Assembly (NCBI GenBank): GCA_910585295.1
Contig: CAJUDE010000044.1
Coordinates: forward strand, 88,552 to 152,551
Length of the DNA: 64,000 nt
Direction of reading: 5' to 3'
DNA from: an uncultured Lachnospiraceae bacterium
Lineage (GTDB): Bacteria > Bacillota > Clostridia > Lachnospirales > Lachnospiraceae
The translations under genes and the position numbers were made by a program. Below, one piece after another: positions 43,867 to 52,470 of the stretch (position 1 is its first letter; each line of letters opens with the position of its first letter). A model generated the notes under the pieces. The model ran no database searches and was not told where the DNA came from. It saw nothing but the letters and a program-made list of their open reading frames with translations.

Positions 43867-45885
43867 ATGCGCTTTGAGAGTATTGCATTGCATAATTTTA
43901 TGCGGTATAAGGGAGAAAACAGGATAGAATTCAGTTGTGAAGAGAGGAAAAATGTGACTGTTATCTTAGGGGACAATACTGTGGGGAAGACTACGGTCGC
44001 CCAGGCATTCCGCTGGTGTTTGTATGGGGCTGTGCTGACAGAACGGGGAAAACGCCAGGAAGACTACCAGCTTTTAAATTCAGACACATTGGAGTTGATG
44101 AATGCTGACAGCAGGGCAAAGGTATGGGTGGAACTGGTTGCCATAGATGAAGAGAAACGCTATGCCATCCGAAGGGAAATTGTCTATACCCGGGCATTCC
44201 CAAGCTTGATGGCAGAAGAATTCCAGAAAAAACTGACAATGCATATTTCCGATATTTGCAGCAGCCAGCCGTTGGTTGAGGTAGAGGAACGGAAAGTGGA
44301 TGAGTTAATCAATGAATTGTTCCCAAGGAATTTATCCCATTATTTCTTGTTTGACGGCGAGCGGTGGAGTGACATTGCAATTAATGGGGTAAGGGAAAAT
44401 ATCAAGGATTCCGTACATATTTTGACAGGCTTGTCTGCATACCAGGCGGCGATGAAGCATTTAAAGGATATGGGTTCGTATTCGGTTATCAGTAAATTTA
44501 AAAAGAAAATAACAGGTTCCGGGAACTTATATGACAGCTTGGCGTCCGAATGCCAAAAATGTGAGCGGGCAATACAATCCTGTCAGAAAGAGATAAGAAA
44601 TATAGAAGTCAATATCAGCAATTATAAGAAGAAATGCCAGGAAGTGCAGGAATATCTGGAGGCAAACCGGAATACGGAGGCATTACAAAAACAGTACAGG
44701 GATTTGGGGACCTTAAAAAAGGCTCAGGAAGAACGGTGCGCCAGCGAGCATAGGATGCTGGTCAATGAATTCAGTGACAAAGCTTATATGGCCTTTGCAG
44801 GGCCTATGGTTCAGGCAGCTATGGAATTGGTAAAGGCAGTGGCTGGGGAGCGCAGGGATATCCCGCATATGCGGCAGGCAACCATAGACTATATTATGAA
44901 GGGCGGCAGGTGCATATGCGGTGCCAAGCTTTCCCCAGGAACAAAAGAGTGGGAGCGCCTGTTGGAACAGAAAAATTACCTTCCTCCAGCCGACATTGGC
45001 TCATTGCTGGGGGAATTTGAACGCACCGCTTTCCGGTGGAAGAATCGGGTGGAGGATTTTCCAGAAGAGGCGCAAGAAATGGCAAGCCAAATCGACGGCT
45101 GTGTAAAGGAATATGAAGAAACCTGCAACGAATATGTTATGTTAGGGCAGCGGCTGGACGCGCATATAGATTTTGCGGAACATCGAAATAGGCTCAGAAG
45201 GTATCAAGTAGGCATACAGGAGCTAGGAAGCCAAAAGGGGCAGATGCAGGGGAAGGCTCAGTCGTATCAACGCCAGAAACAGCACTTAGAAGAAGAGATG
45301 AAGGGACTGGAGGCAAGGAATGAAGAAAACCGCCGCTGGAGGGAACGGCTGGAACTGGCAGAGGCATTATATAAAAAATTGTCCCAGGATTTTACGATGG
45401 AAGAGAAAAAGGTGTTTAAGGAACTGAATGGGCAGATACAGAATAATTTTAGGCGGATGTTCAATGCAAAGGAGAAAAAGATAGAGCTGTCAGAGAAATA
45501 TGACATTCAAATGTATTATAAAACGGAAGTTGGGTATAGGGAAGAGAAAAATCTGTCTGAGGGGGAAAAGATTGCAAGGAATTTTGCCTTTATTGTGACC
45601 ATTATGGAATACAGCAAAAAAAGGAAAGCAGAGAAAAATGCTGGCGCCATGCAGGAAAATGACACGCTTCCCATTGTACTGGACAGTCCCTTTTCCAAGC
45701 TTGGGGACGAGAATATCCGTTTAATTGCAAAAGCGCTCCCAGAAGTGTCGGAGCAGGTAATTATTTTTATGTTGAAAAAGGACTGGGGCTACACAGGTTT
45801 GGACGAGTATGTTGGAAAAGCATACTATATTGAGAAAGAAGCGGAAAAATCCTATGCGACAATTAGGAAAGCAGAGGGGCGGTGA
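43867..45885 (+). CDS. DndD/SMC-like ATPase
   Basis: A 672-residue SMC/Rad50-like ATPase. The N-terminus FESIALHNFMRYKGENRIEF and Walker A GDNTVGKTT (from residue 35) are followed by long coiled coils. In the middle is a zinc-hook-like pair, RCICGAK, with Cys349 and Cys351. The ABC signature LSEGEK is at 563, and the Walker B/D-loop LPIVLDSPFSKL follows near residue 600. This is the DndD architecture, the ATPase of the DndABCDE modification complex. It is unexpected beside an Ssp-type DUF4007 set. It may serve as a restriction or sensing module. The start ATG has AAAGGAG upstream. It overlaps nothing and is followed after 3 bases by the next gene. Confidence 0.78.
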   Translation: MRFESIALHNFMRYKGENRIEFSCEERKNVTVILGDNTVGKTTVAQAFRWCLYGAVLTERGKRQEDYQLLNSDTLELMNADSRAKVWVELVAIDEEKRYAIRREIVYTRAFPSLMAEEFQKKLTMHISDICSSQPLVEVEERKVDELINELFPRNLSHYFLFDGERWSDIAINGVRENIKDSVHILTGLSAYQAAMKHLKDMGSYSVISKFKKKITGSGNLYDSLASECQKCERAIQSCQKEIRNIEVNISNYKKKCQEVQEYLEANRNTEALQKQYRDLGTLKKAQEERCASEHRMLVNEFSDKAYMAFAGPMVQAAMELVKAVAGERRDIPHMRQATIDYIMKGGRCICGAKLSPGTKEWERLLEQKNYLPPADIGSLLGEFERTAFRWKNRVEDFPEEAQEMASQIDGCVKEYEETCNEYVMLGQRLDAHIDFAEHRNRLRRYQVGIQELGSQKGQMQGKAQSYQRQKQHLEEEMKGLEARNEENRRWRERLELAEALYKKLSQDFTMEEKKVFKELNGQIQNNFRRMFNAKEKKIELSEKYDIQMYYKTEVGYREEKNLSEGEKIARNFAFIVTIMEYSKKRKAEKNAGAMQENDTLPIVLDSPFSKLGDENIRLIAKALPEVSEQVIIFMLKKDWGYTGLDEYVGKAYYIEKEAEKSYATIRKAEGR

Positions 45886-45888
45886 CTT

Positions 45889-46413
45889 ATGGCGTCATTT
45901 GAATTTTTTAAAAAAGAGTTTGAATTTCGTGGAAAACATGCCAGGATGGCAGGGGAATTGTGGATACAAAATGATTATGGGCGCACATATTTCCGTAGGT
46001 TGATAGATTTGTATATTACGGCGGCTGTGATAGGGTTCCGGGTGGACAGGAAAGCAAAAGCAGATTATGCCCCAAATGAATCAAAAAGTATTTTCCCAGA
46101 ACAGATGATAGGGGCAAAAGAAGACTTGGATTTTATCATGCAGATGATTATGATTTTAGAAAACAGTGGCAAGATGGCGCCAGAGGAAAGTGTAAAAAAA
46201 GCCTTTCGGGGAGTGGAGACACAGGAGGAATTTGAATATTATAGAGACTTATTCCATTCCTATGTACGGGGCGGCGTAGAAGAGCTGTATGAAAGGCTCA
46301 TATTGCGCAGCCCAGAATTAGACGAGGGGGTTTATGATGGGAAAACTGCCAATGTAATGGCCCTGCTGGAAAGGTTTGGGGATTTTTCTGGCGTTTCTCC
46401 TGCAAGTTGCTAA
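45889..46413 (+). CDS. uncharacterised protein ending the Ssp/Dnd-like operon
   Basis: A 174-residue, mostly helical cytoplasmic protein that I do not recognise. It begins MASFEFFKKEFEFRGKHA, with no signal peptide, membrane segment or obvious catalytic motif. The operon position, directly after the DndD-like gene, is where a small partner of the ATPase would be expected. DndE is also small and follows DndD in dnd clusters, but I see no DndE signature here. Next downstream is the tracrRNA promoter, so this is the last gene of the operon. Confidence 0.6.
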   Translation: MASFEFFKKEFEFRGKHARMAGELWIQNDYGRTYFRRLIDLYITAAVIGFRVDRKAKADYAPNESKSIFPEQMIGAKEDLDFIMQMIMILENSGKMAPEESVKKAFRGVETQEEFEYYRDLFHSYVRGGVEELYERLILRSPELDEGVYDGKTANVMALLERFGDFSGVSPASC

Positions 46414-46450
46414 GATATTGCTAAGAAATAAATACCTATCCTGACAATTA

Positions 46451-46479
46451 TTTACAAAATGGGACAAAAAGAGTATAAT
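46451..46479 (+). promoter_or_regulatory. tracrRNA promoter
   Basis: TTTACA at 46451-46456, a 17-base spacer, and TATAAT at 46474-46479. The expected start is near 46486, exactly at the beginning of the anti-repeat. Confidence 0.85.
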
Positions 46480-46485
46480 ATACCC

Positions 46486-46582
46486 GTATTATATCATACC
46501 AAGAAATAATATGGTTTCTACAATAAGGTAGAATACCGAAAAGCTCTAATCCCATTCCTCGGAATGGGATTATCTTTTTTCT
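46486..46582 (+). ncRNA. tracrRNA of type II-C CRISPR-Cas9
   Basis: The anti-repeat (about 46489-46523) shares CATACCAAGAAATAA and CTACAA with the plus-strand form of the array repeat, so it can pair with crRNA read from the minus strand. After it come AATAAGG, a short GGTAGAATACC stem, and a terminator hairpin AATCCCATTCC-TC-GGAATGGGATT followed by TTTTTT. The bulge region (ATATGG-TTT against the repeat's ATGGGAA) is the usual internal mismatch. Confidence 0.9.
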
Positions 46583-46664
46583 TTTATAGGAAAGGCCTTG
46601 TAGGCGATGGTTAAAAATATGGCAGTCCCATCAAGCTTGGATGGTTCTGGGAAAGGGGTAAGGT

Positions 46665-49600
46665 ATGGATTTGAATTATAGGATTGGGTTGGATATAGGC
46701 ATTACGTCAGTAGGATGGGCGGCGCTGGAGAATAATAGCCAGGATGAGCCTGTGCGGATTGTGGATTTAGGGGTAAGGCTGTTTGAAGCGGCAGAAACGC
46801 CGAAAGGGACATCCCTGGCAGAGCCAAGGAGAGAGGCCAGGACAACTAGAAGGCGGTTGAGGCGGAGGAGACATCGGCTGGATCGGATAAAATGGCTGCT
46901 GCAGGAACATGGCATCATTCAGATTGAGCAATTTATGGAACGCTACCATTCTGCTGGCTTGCCAGATGTCTATGAATTGAGGTATGAGGCATTGGGGCGG
47001 AAATTAAAAGATGAGGAATTTGCACAGATATTGGTGCATATTGCGAAGCACAGGGGATTCCGTTCCACCCGGAAAGCAGAATTAAAAGATAAAAAGGATA
47101 AAGAAGCAGGGGCAATTTTGTCTGCCACACAGGATAATAAGAAAATAATGGAAGAGCATGGCTATCGCACTGTGGGGGAGATGATATATAAGGATGAGAA
47201 ATTTAGGACTGGCTGTGCGTGGAATGAAAAAGGATACCTTTTAACGCCTCGGAATAAGCAGGGAGATTATAAGCATACCATGCTCCGGGCAATGCTGGAA
47301 GAAGAAGTGAAAGTTATTTTTCACTGCCAGAGGGAGTTTGGGAACCAGAAGGCGACGAATGAATTGGAAGAAGCATACCTTGCCATTATGTCCAGCCAGC
47401 GTTCTTTTGATATGGGGCCTGGAAAGCAGCCAGATGGGAGCGCAAGCCCCTATGCCATGGAAGGGTTTGGGGACAGGGTAGGCTTGTGCGCTTTAGAGCC
47501 AAAGGAAAATCAAGAACCGAGGGCGCCAAAGGCGTCATACACATCGGAACTTTTTGTGGCATTGCAGAAAATAAACAACCTTCGTATTGTGGAAAAGGGC
47601 GGGGAGAGCCGGGGCTTTACACAGGAAGAACGCCAGGCGTTGTTTGATTTGCTGCATAAGAAAAAAGAGATAAGCTATGCAATGGTTCGGAAAGAATTCA
47701 AACTGGGCTTGGAATATAAATTTAATGCCCTGAACTATAGCAGCAAGAAGGAAACCGAAGATGAAAGAATAAAAGAAACAGAAAAAGCAAAATTTATCAC
47801 TATGGAGTATACCTATGGCTACCAAAAAAAGATGTCAGATATATTGGAGCCGTTATCCCAAGAAGAAAAGGTAAATTTGATGGATGAAGTGGGCAGGGTC
47901 CTTACGTTATATAAAAATGATGACACCAGAAGCCGGGAGTTTCAAAAATTGGGGCTGGGGCAGGAAGTGATAGAAGGCCTTTTGGAACTGAACCCCAAAG
48001 GTTTCCAGCATGTATCATGGAAGGCTATGCGCAAGTTGATGCCGTATTTGAAGGAAGGGCTAACATATGATAAAGCATGTGAGAAAGCTGGATACGATTT
48101 TCAAGGAAACAAGCGGGAAAAGAAAACAAAATTGTTAAAAGGCAAGGAAATTACAGATATTATCAATGATATTAATAATCCGGTAGTAAAACGTTCGGTT
48201 TCCCAAACTGTGAAGGTACTCAATGCCATAATACAGAAATATGGGAGCCCTCAGGCAATCAATATAGAATTAGCCAGGGAAATGTCAAGGAATTATAAAG
48301 ACCGTAAGGCAATGCAAAAGCAAATGGAGGGAAGGCAGTCAGAGAATGAGAGGGCAAAACAAGAGATCCAGGAGTTGGGGAACGCTTTCCCATCCGGCCA
48401 GGATATACTGAAATACCGTTTGTGGCATGACCAGGGCGGGGTTTGCCTTTATTCTGGCAAAAAGATTCCGTTAAGGGAACTGTTTACAGGGGCATATGAC
48501 ATTGACCATATCCTCCCTTACAGCATTACCTTTGACGACAGTTATCGGAATAAGGTGTTAGTGACAGCAGAGGAGAACAGGCAGAAGGGGAACCGGATCC
48601 CATATGAATATTTTGGAAATAACCCAGATAGATGGACCCAGTTTGAGGCACGGGTGAATTCCTATGTAAGGGATTATAGGAAACAGCAGAAGTTATTAAA
48701 ACAGAAATTTACGGAAGAGGAACGCAAGGAATTTAAGCAGCGGAACTTAAACGACACAAAATATATTACTCGTGTGGTTTATAATATGATACGTGAAAAC
48801 CTGGAATTGGCGCCATACAGCAGGCCAGAGAGAAAGAAGCAAGTGTTTGCGGTGAATGGCGCAATAACGGCATACCTTCGGAAACGCTGGGGGCTGGCGG
48901 CGAAAGACCGTTCCATTGACACACATCATGCAATGGATGCAGTGGTGATTGCTTGCTGTACGGATGGCATGGTCACAAAAATTTCCAGGAATATACAGGG
49001 AAGGGAATTGCTGTATGCCAAAGGGTATGTGGCATTGGATGTGGAAACTGGGGAATTAATTTCCAGGGATGACTTCACCAGGGATCAATGGGACGAGGAA
49101 TTTGGCGTGCAGGTGCCAAGGCCTTGGAAATATTTTAAGGAAGAGTTGGAAATTCGGATGGGGGAGAACCCAAGGGAATTTATTGAGGGCCATTTGGATG
49201 TTGCCAGGGATCTTGACTATCCAGTATGGTTTTATGAGGAAAATATTATCCGCCCTATTTTCGTATCCAGGATGCCGAACCGGAAAGTGACTGGGGCGGC
49301 TCATGCAGATACAGTCCGAAGCCCAAGGCATTATGGGGAAACGGATTGTGTCTTAACGAAAACAGCCCTTGCTGACCTAAAATTGGACAAGAAAACAGGG
49401 GAAATACAGAATTATTATAAGCCGGAGAGTGACAAGCTGTTATACCGTGCATTAAAAGAACGTTTGAATTTGTATGGCGGTGATGCAAAAAAGGCATTTG
49501 AGGAGCCGTTTTATAAGCCAAAATTCGATGGATCCAAAGGAAATTTGGTAAGGAAAGTGAAAACATATGACAAGCTGACCTTGGGGGTGCGTGTGAATTC

Positions 49601-50063
49601 TAAACAGGGGATAGCAGCTAATGCCAATGGGTCTATGGTCCGTGTGGATGTATTTTGCGTAGATGGGAAGTATTATTTTGTGCCAGTCTATGTGGCGGAT
49701 GTAATAAAAAAGAGATTGCCAACTAAGGCTGTGACAAGAGGAAAATCCCATAATGAGTGGAAAGAAATGGAGGACAAAGATTTTGTTTTCAGCCTGTATT
49801 CCAGGGATTTAATCTCTTTCAAATCCAAAGGAGGGAAAAAGGTAACTTGTGTGGATGGGACATCGAAAGTGGTAAATGAAGAGGTGGTGTATTACTATGG
49901 GGCAAATATATCTACAGCAAGTTTTAATGGAAAGTCGCATAATGGAGATTTTGAATTTGACGGTTTAGGTATTCAAAGCTTAGAATATTTAAAGAAGCAT
50001 CAGGTAGATATCCTTGGAAATGTCTCAGAGGTAAGGCGGGAAAAAAGAATGGGCTTTCATTAA
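46665..50063 (+). CDS. cas9: Cas9 endonuclease, type II-C
   Basis: A 1132-residue RNA-guided DNA endonuclease. RuvC-I is IGLDIGITSVGW with Asp10. A bridge helix follows, rich in Arg (RRRLRRRRHRLDRI). RuvC-II is INIELAREMSR with Glu535. The HNH domain has YDIDHILPYS with His615 and an Asn-Lys pattern downstream. RuvC-III is THHAMDA (His754-His755, Asp758). The C-terminal PAM-interacting part follows. Compact length and the absence of csn2 or cas4 place it in subtype II-C. The ATG follows GGGGTAAGG. The tracrRNA gene is directly upstream, and cas1 and cas2 are downstream. Confidence 0.96.
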   Translation: MDLNYRIGLDIGITSVGWAALENNSQDEPVRIVDLGVRLFEAAETPKGTSLAEPRREARTTRRRLRRRRHRLDRIKWLLQEHGIIQIEQFMERYHSAGLPDVYELRYEALGRKLKDEEFAQILVHIAKHRGFRSTRKAELKDKKDKEAGAILSATQDNKKIMEEHGYRTVGEMIYKDEKFRTGCAWNEKGYLLTPRNKQGDYKHTMLRAMLEEEVKVIFHCQREFGNQKATNELEEAYLAIMSSQRSFDMGPGKQPDGSASPYAMEGFGDRVGLCALEPKENQEPRAPKASYTSELFVALQKINNLRIVEKGGESRGFTQEERQALFDLLHKKKEISYAMVRKEFKLGLEYKFNALNYSSKKETEDERIKETEKAKFITMEYTYGYQKKMSDILEPLSQEEKVNLMDEVGRVLTLYKNDDTRSREFQKLGLGQEVIEGLLELNPKGFQHVSWKAMRKLMPYLKEGLTYDKACEKAGYDFQGNKREKKTKLLKGKEITDIINDINNPVVKRSVSQTVKVLNAIIQKYGSPQAINIELAREMSRNYKDRKAMQKQMEGRQSENERAKQEIQELGNAFPSGQDILKYRLWHDQGGVCLYSGKKIPLRELFTGAYDIDHILPYSITFDDSYRNKVLVTAEENRQKGNRIPYEYFGNNPDRWTQFEARVNSYVRDYRKQQKLLKQKFTEEERKEFKQRNLNDTKYITRVVYNMIRENLELAPYSRPERKKQVFAVNGAITAYLRKRWGLAAKDRSIDTHHAMDAVVIACCTDGMVTKISRNIQGRELLYAKGYVALDVETGELISRDDFTRDQWDEEFGVQVPRPWKYFKEELEIRMGENPREFIEGHLDVARDLDYPVWFYEENIIRPIFVSRMPNRKVTGAAHADTVRSPRHYGETDCVLTKTALADLKLDKKTGEIQNYYKPESDKLLYRALKERLNLYGGDAKKAFEEPFYKPKFDGSKGNLVRKVKTYDKLTLGVRVNSKQGIAANANGSMVRVDVFCVDGKYYFVPVYVADVIKKRLPTKAVTRGKSHNEWKEMEDKDFVFSLYSRDLISFKSKGGKKVTCVDGTSKVVNEEVVYYYGANISTASFNGKSHNGDFEFDGLGIQSLEYLKKHQVDILGNVSEVRREKRMGFH

Positions 50064-50219
50064 TTTAGCTATAGAATATTAGGACTGCTTTATATACCTG
50101 CCATTGGTGTATTTTGCCTAGCGCCATATGCATACCAGAGTTAGCCAACTTAGCATGATATGGTTGTATATTTGCTGTAGGCTTCTAAGTAAGTGAAGTG
50201 ATAGCAGTGGAGGAGATGT

Positions 50220-51125
50220 ATGGGATTTCGGAATGTTAAAATTGAAGGCAGTAGGAAACTTCGGATTGAAAACCAGCAGTTGGTTATTGAGGGTGGGCCA
50301 GACATAAAGATTCCGTTGGAGGATATTAATAGCATTATGATAGAAAACCAAATGGTAATGGTATCTGCCTATATGCTCCAAAAATTTGCAGATTTAGGGA
50401 TCGCTTTGTATGTCTGTAATGAGAAGCACCTTCCCAATGGCGTATTGCTGCCCATAGCTAAGCATAGCCGCCATTATAAGCTGCTAAAATGTCAGATAGA
50501 AATAAAGAAGCCTTTGCAGAAACGATTATGGCAGCAAATTGTGGTGCAAAAAGTTAGGAATCAATCTTTATGCCTAAATTTAAGTGGCAGAGAGGGCGAG
50601 GATGGGCTTCAAAAAATGTGCAAAGAAATTCAGTCTGGGGATAAAACCCATGTAGAGGCGAAAGCAGCAGCCTTTTATTTTCGGCATTTATTTGGTTCGG
50701 AATTTTCCAGGAATGATGAACACATTGTCAATGGGGCATTAAATTATGGGTATGCCATCGTCAGAGGCATAATTGCCCGTAGCATCGTATGCTATGGGCT
50801 GGAACCTGCCATTGGCCTTTTTCACCGAAGTGAGTTAAATAGCTATAATCTTGCGGATGATTTTATTGAGCCATTTCGCCCAGTTGTTGATTTGTTTGTG
50901 GCTTCTAAATTTGATATGTCGCAAAAGTCTGTCGCATTAACACCAGAACTAAAGCGCGGGTTGTATGGAATTGTAAATTTTGAAATGAAAATAAAAGGAG
51001 AAAAACGTATCCTGAGCAATTGCATTGACGGTATGGTTGCAAGCTATAGCAGTGTGCTGCAGGGAAAATGTGATATTCTGAACTTGCCAGAGTTGATACA
51101 GCTACAGGTACATAGTTATGAATAA
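50220..51125 (+). CDS. cas1: Cas1 integrase
   Basis: A 301-residue type II Cas1, the integrase that inserts new spacers with Cas2. The N-terminal beta domain (VKIEGSRKLRIENQQLVIEG) and the helical catalytic domain with the expected conserved residues (VEAKAAAFYFRHLFG with Glu, FHRSELNSYNLADDFIEPFRP with His and Asp) are visible. GGAGGAG lies 4 bases before the ATG. It overlaps cas2 by 8 bases. A gap of 156 bases separates it from cas9, without an obvious terminator. Confidence 0.95.
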   Translation: MGFRNVKIEGSRKLRIENQQLVIEGGPDIKIPLEDINSIMIENQMVMVSAYMLQKFADLGIALYVCNEKHLPNGVLLPIAKHSRHYKLLKCQIEIKKPLQKRLWQQIVVQKVRNQSLCLNLSGREGEDGLQKMCKEIQSGDKTHVEAKAAAFYFRHLFGSEFSRNDEHIVNGALNYGYAIVRGIIARSIVCYGLEPAIGLFHRSELNSYNLADDFIEPFRPVVDLFVASKFDMSQKSVALTPELKRGLYGIVNFEMKIKGEKRILSNCIDGMVASYSSVLQGKCDILNLPELIQLQVHSYE

Positions 51126-51438
51126 GTTTATGAGAATGATAGTATTTTTTGACTTGCCAGTAACTACTTCAAAAGATAGGAAAGCAGCAGCGAAGTTTCG
51201 GGACTTTCTACTAAAAGATGGGTACCATATGATGCAGTTTTCAGTTTATACTAGAGTTTGCAATGGTACAGATGCGGTGGAAAAGCATGAGGCAAGGTTG
51301 AATTTGAATTTGCCATCGAGAGGGTCAATCCGTTTGCTGACAATTACGGAAAAACAATTTGAATCTATGCATATATTGTTAGGTGAGAAGACATTTGATG
51401 ATACTGGGGAATCTGTAGAGTTATTGAATATTTTTTAG
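51118..51438 (+). CDS. cas2: Cas2
   Basis: A 106-residue Cas2, the small ferredoxin-fold dimer that bridges Cas1 dimers in the adaptation complex. The first strand MIVFFDLPV with Asp12 and the later SVYTRVCNG are typical. Length is normal for type II-C. It starts inside the end of cas1 and is followed by a terminator and then the CRISPR array. Confidence 0.95.
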   Translation: MNKFMRMIVFFDLPVTTSKDRKAAAKFRDFLLKDGYHMMQFSVYTRVCNGTDAVEKHEARLNLNLPSRGSIRLLTITEKQFESMHILLGEKTFDDTGESVELLNIF

Positions 51439-51495
51439 AAAAAGGGTGAAATTACATAATATTTCACTGCAAAATTGAAAGTTTTTAGTTGAAAG

Positions 51496-51531
51496 AAATC
51501 CGCACAACCTTACTGGTTATGCGGATTTTTC
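51496..51531 (+). terminator. terminator between cas2 and CRISPR array
   Basis: AAATCCGCACAACC pairs with GGTTATGCGGATTT (one mismatch), followed by TTTTT. It ends the cas9-cas1-cas2 transcript; read on the minus strand the same hairpin could stop array transcription. Confidence 0.88.
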
Positions 51532-51538
51532 GTTCCCT

Positions 51539-52230
51539 ATTATACCATACCAAGAAATAAATGGGAACTACAACGGATGGAAGCCGGCTGCTTAATACAG
51601 AATTATTATACCATACCAAGAAATAAATGGGAACTACAACGTGTCTGCGTAAAGCAAGGAAACACTCATTATTATACCATACCAAGAAATAAATGGGAAC
51701 TACAACAAACTACGTTTTATATTTTAAAGATGCTTGATTATACCATACCAAGAAATAAATGGGAACTACAACTACTGCTGCGGTCTATATATACTATCGT
51801 TTATTATACCATACCAAGAAATAAATGGGAACTACAACTTCCTCATACGAAACGCACCCGCTTTCTGATTATACCATACCAAGAAATAAATGGGAACTAC
51901 AACAAAAAAGCGTCTTTCAGGAATTGTTCTATAATTATACCATACCAAGAAATAAATGGGAACTACAACTAATATCATCAAAATCATATGCAACCTCATA
52001 TTATACCATACCAAGAAATAAATGGGAACTACAACAGATACCGCAGCACAGATATTCTGGCTTAATTATACCATACCAAGAAATAAATGGGAACTACAAC
52101 GGTTCAATTCTTACATTCATGTTCAGTTTATTATACCATACCAAGAAATAAATGGGAACTACAACCTGTAAACCCCCAATTACCGCTTTCGTATATTATA
52201 CCATACCAAGAAATAAATGGGAACTACAAC
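51539..52230 (-). CRISPR. CRISPR array, 11 repeats of 36 bp, 10 spacers
   Basis: Eleven identical 36-bp repeats lie at 51539, 51605, 51671, 51737, 51803, 51868, 51934, 52000, 52065, 52130 and 52195, with ten spacers of 29-30 bp. In crRNA sense (minus strand) the repeat starts GTTGTAGTTCCC and ends TATGGTATAAT. It is complementary to the tracrRNA anti-repeat, so crRNAs are read toward cas2. The final TGGTATAAT is an extended -10 box. TTCCCA 17 bases before it may be a weak -35, so each repeat may carry its own promoter, as known for Neisseria type II-C. All repeats are intact, so no degenerate end marks the trailer. Confidence 0.97.
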
Positions 52231-52470
52231 ATTTATACGAAATTAAGCTTAAAAATTTCAACCTTTTTTTGAACAATTTTTCACTTTCGGCATATTTACT
52301 AATTGGGTAGTGGGTATTTTGTAGAATTTAACTATACAGAATGAAATACAGCAGATGTGCTACCCTCACTATACCAGAGTGCGCCCGCCTTGTAAACTCC
52401 CTTTTGCTGGAATGGGCGCAGTTTTAAGGCTGCCACTGCTGCCAGCCTCTCAAAGCCGCTGTATCTGATA
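52231..52470. other. likely CRISPR leader side and prophage border
   Basis: The first 90 bases after the last repeat are AT-rich, including a run of seven T near 52265, as expected for a leader given the crRNA orientation. After about 52320 the base composition changes and the prophage genes begin. No gene or clear attachment site is visible. Confidence 0.45.

Noticed and set aside
46665..51438. Type II-A or II-B CRISPR
   Set aside because: No csn2 or cas4 and a short Cas9.
51577..52272. Open frames encoding a repeated YTIPRNKWELQ peptide
   Set aside because: They are the CRISPR repeats read in frame; perfect 36-bp units with 29-30 bp unrelated spacers mark an array, not a protein.
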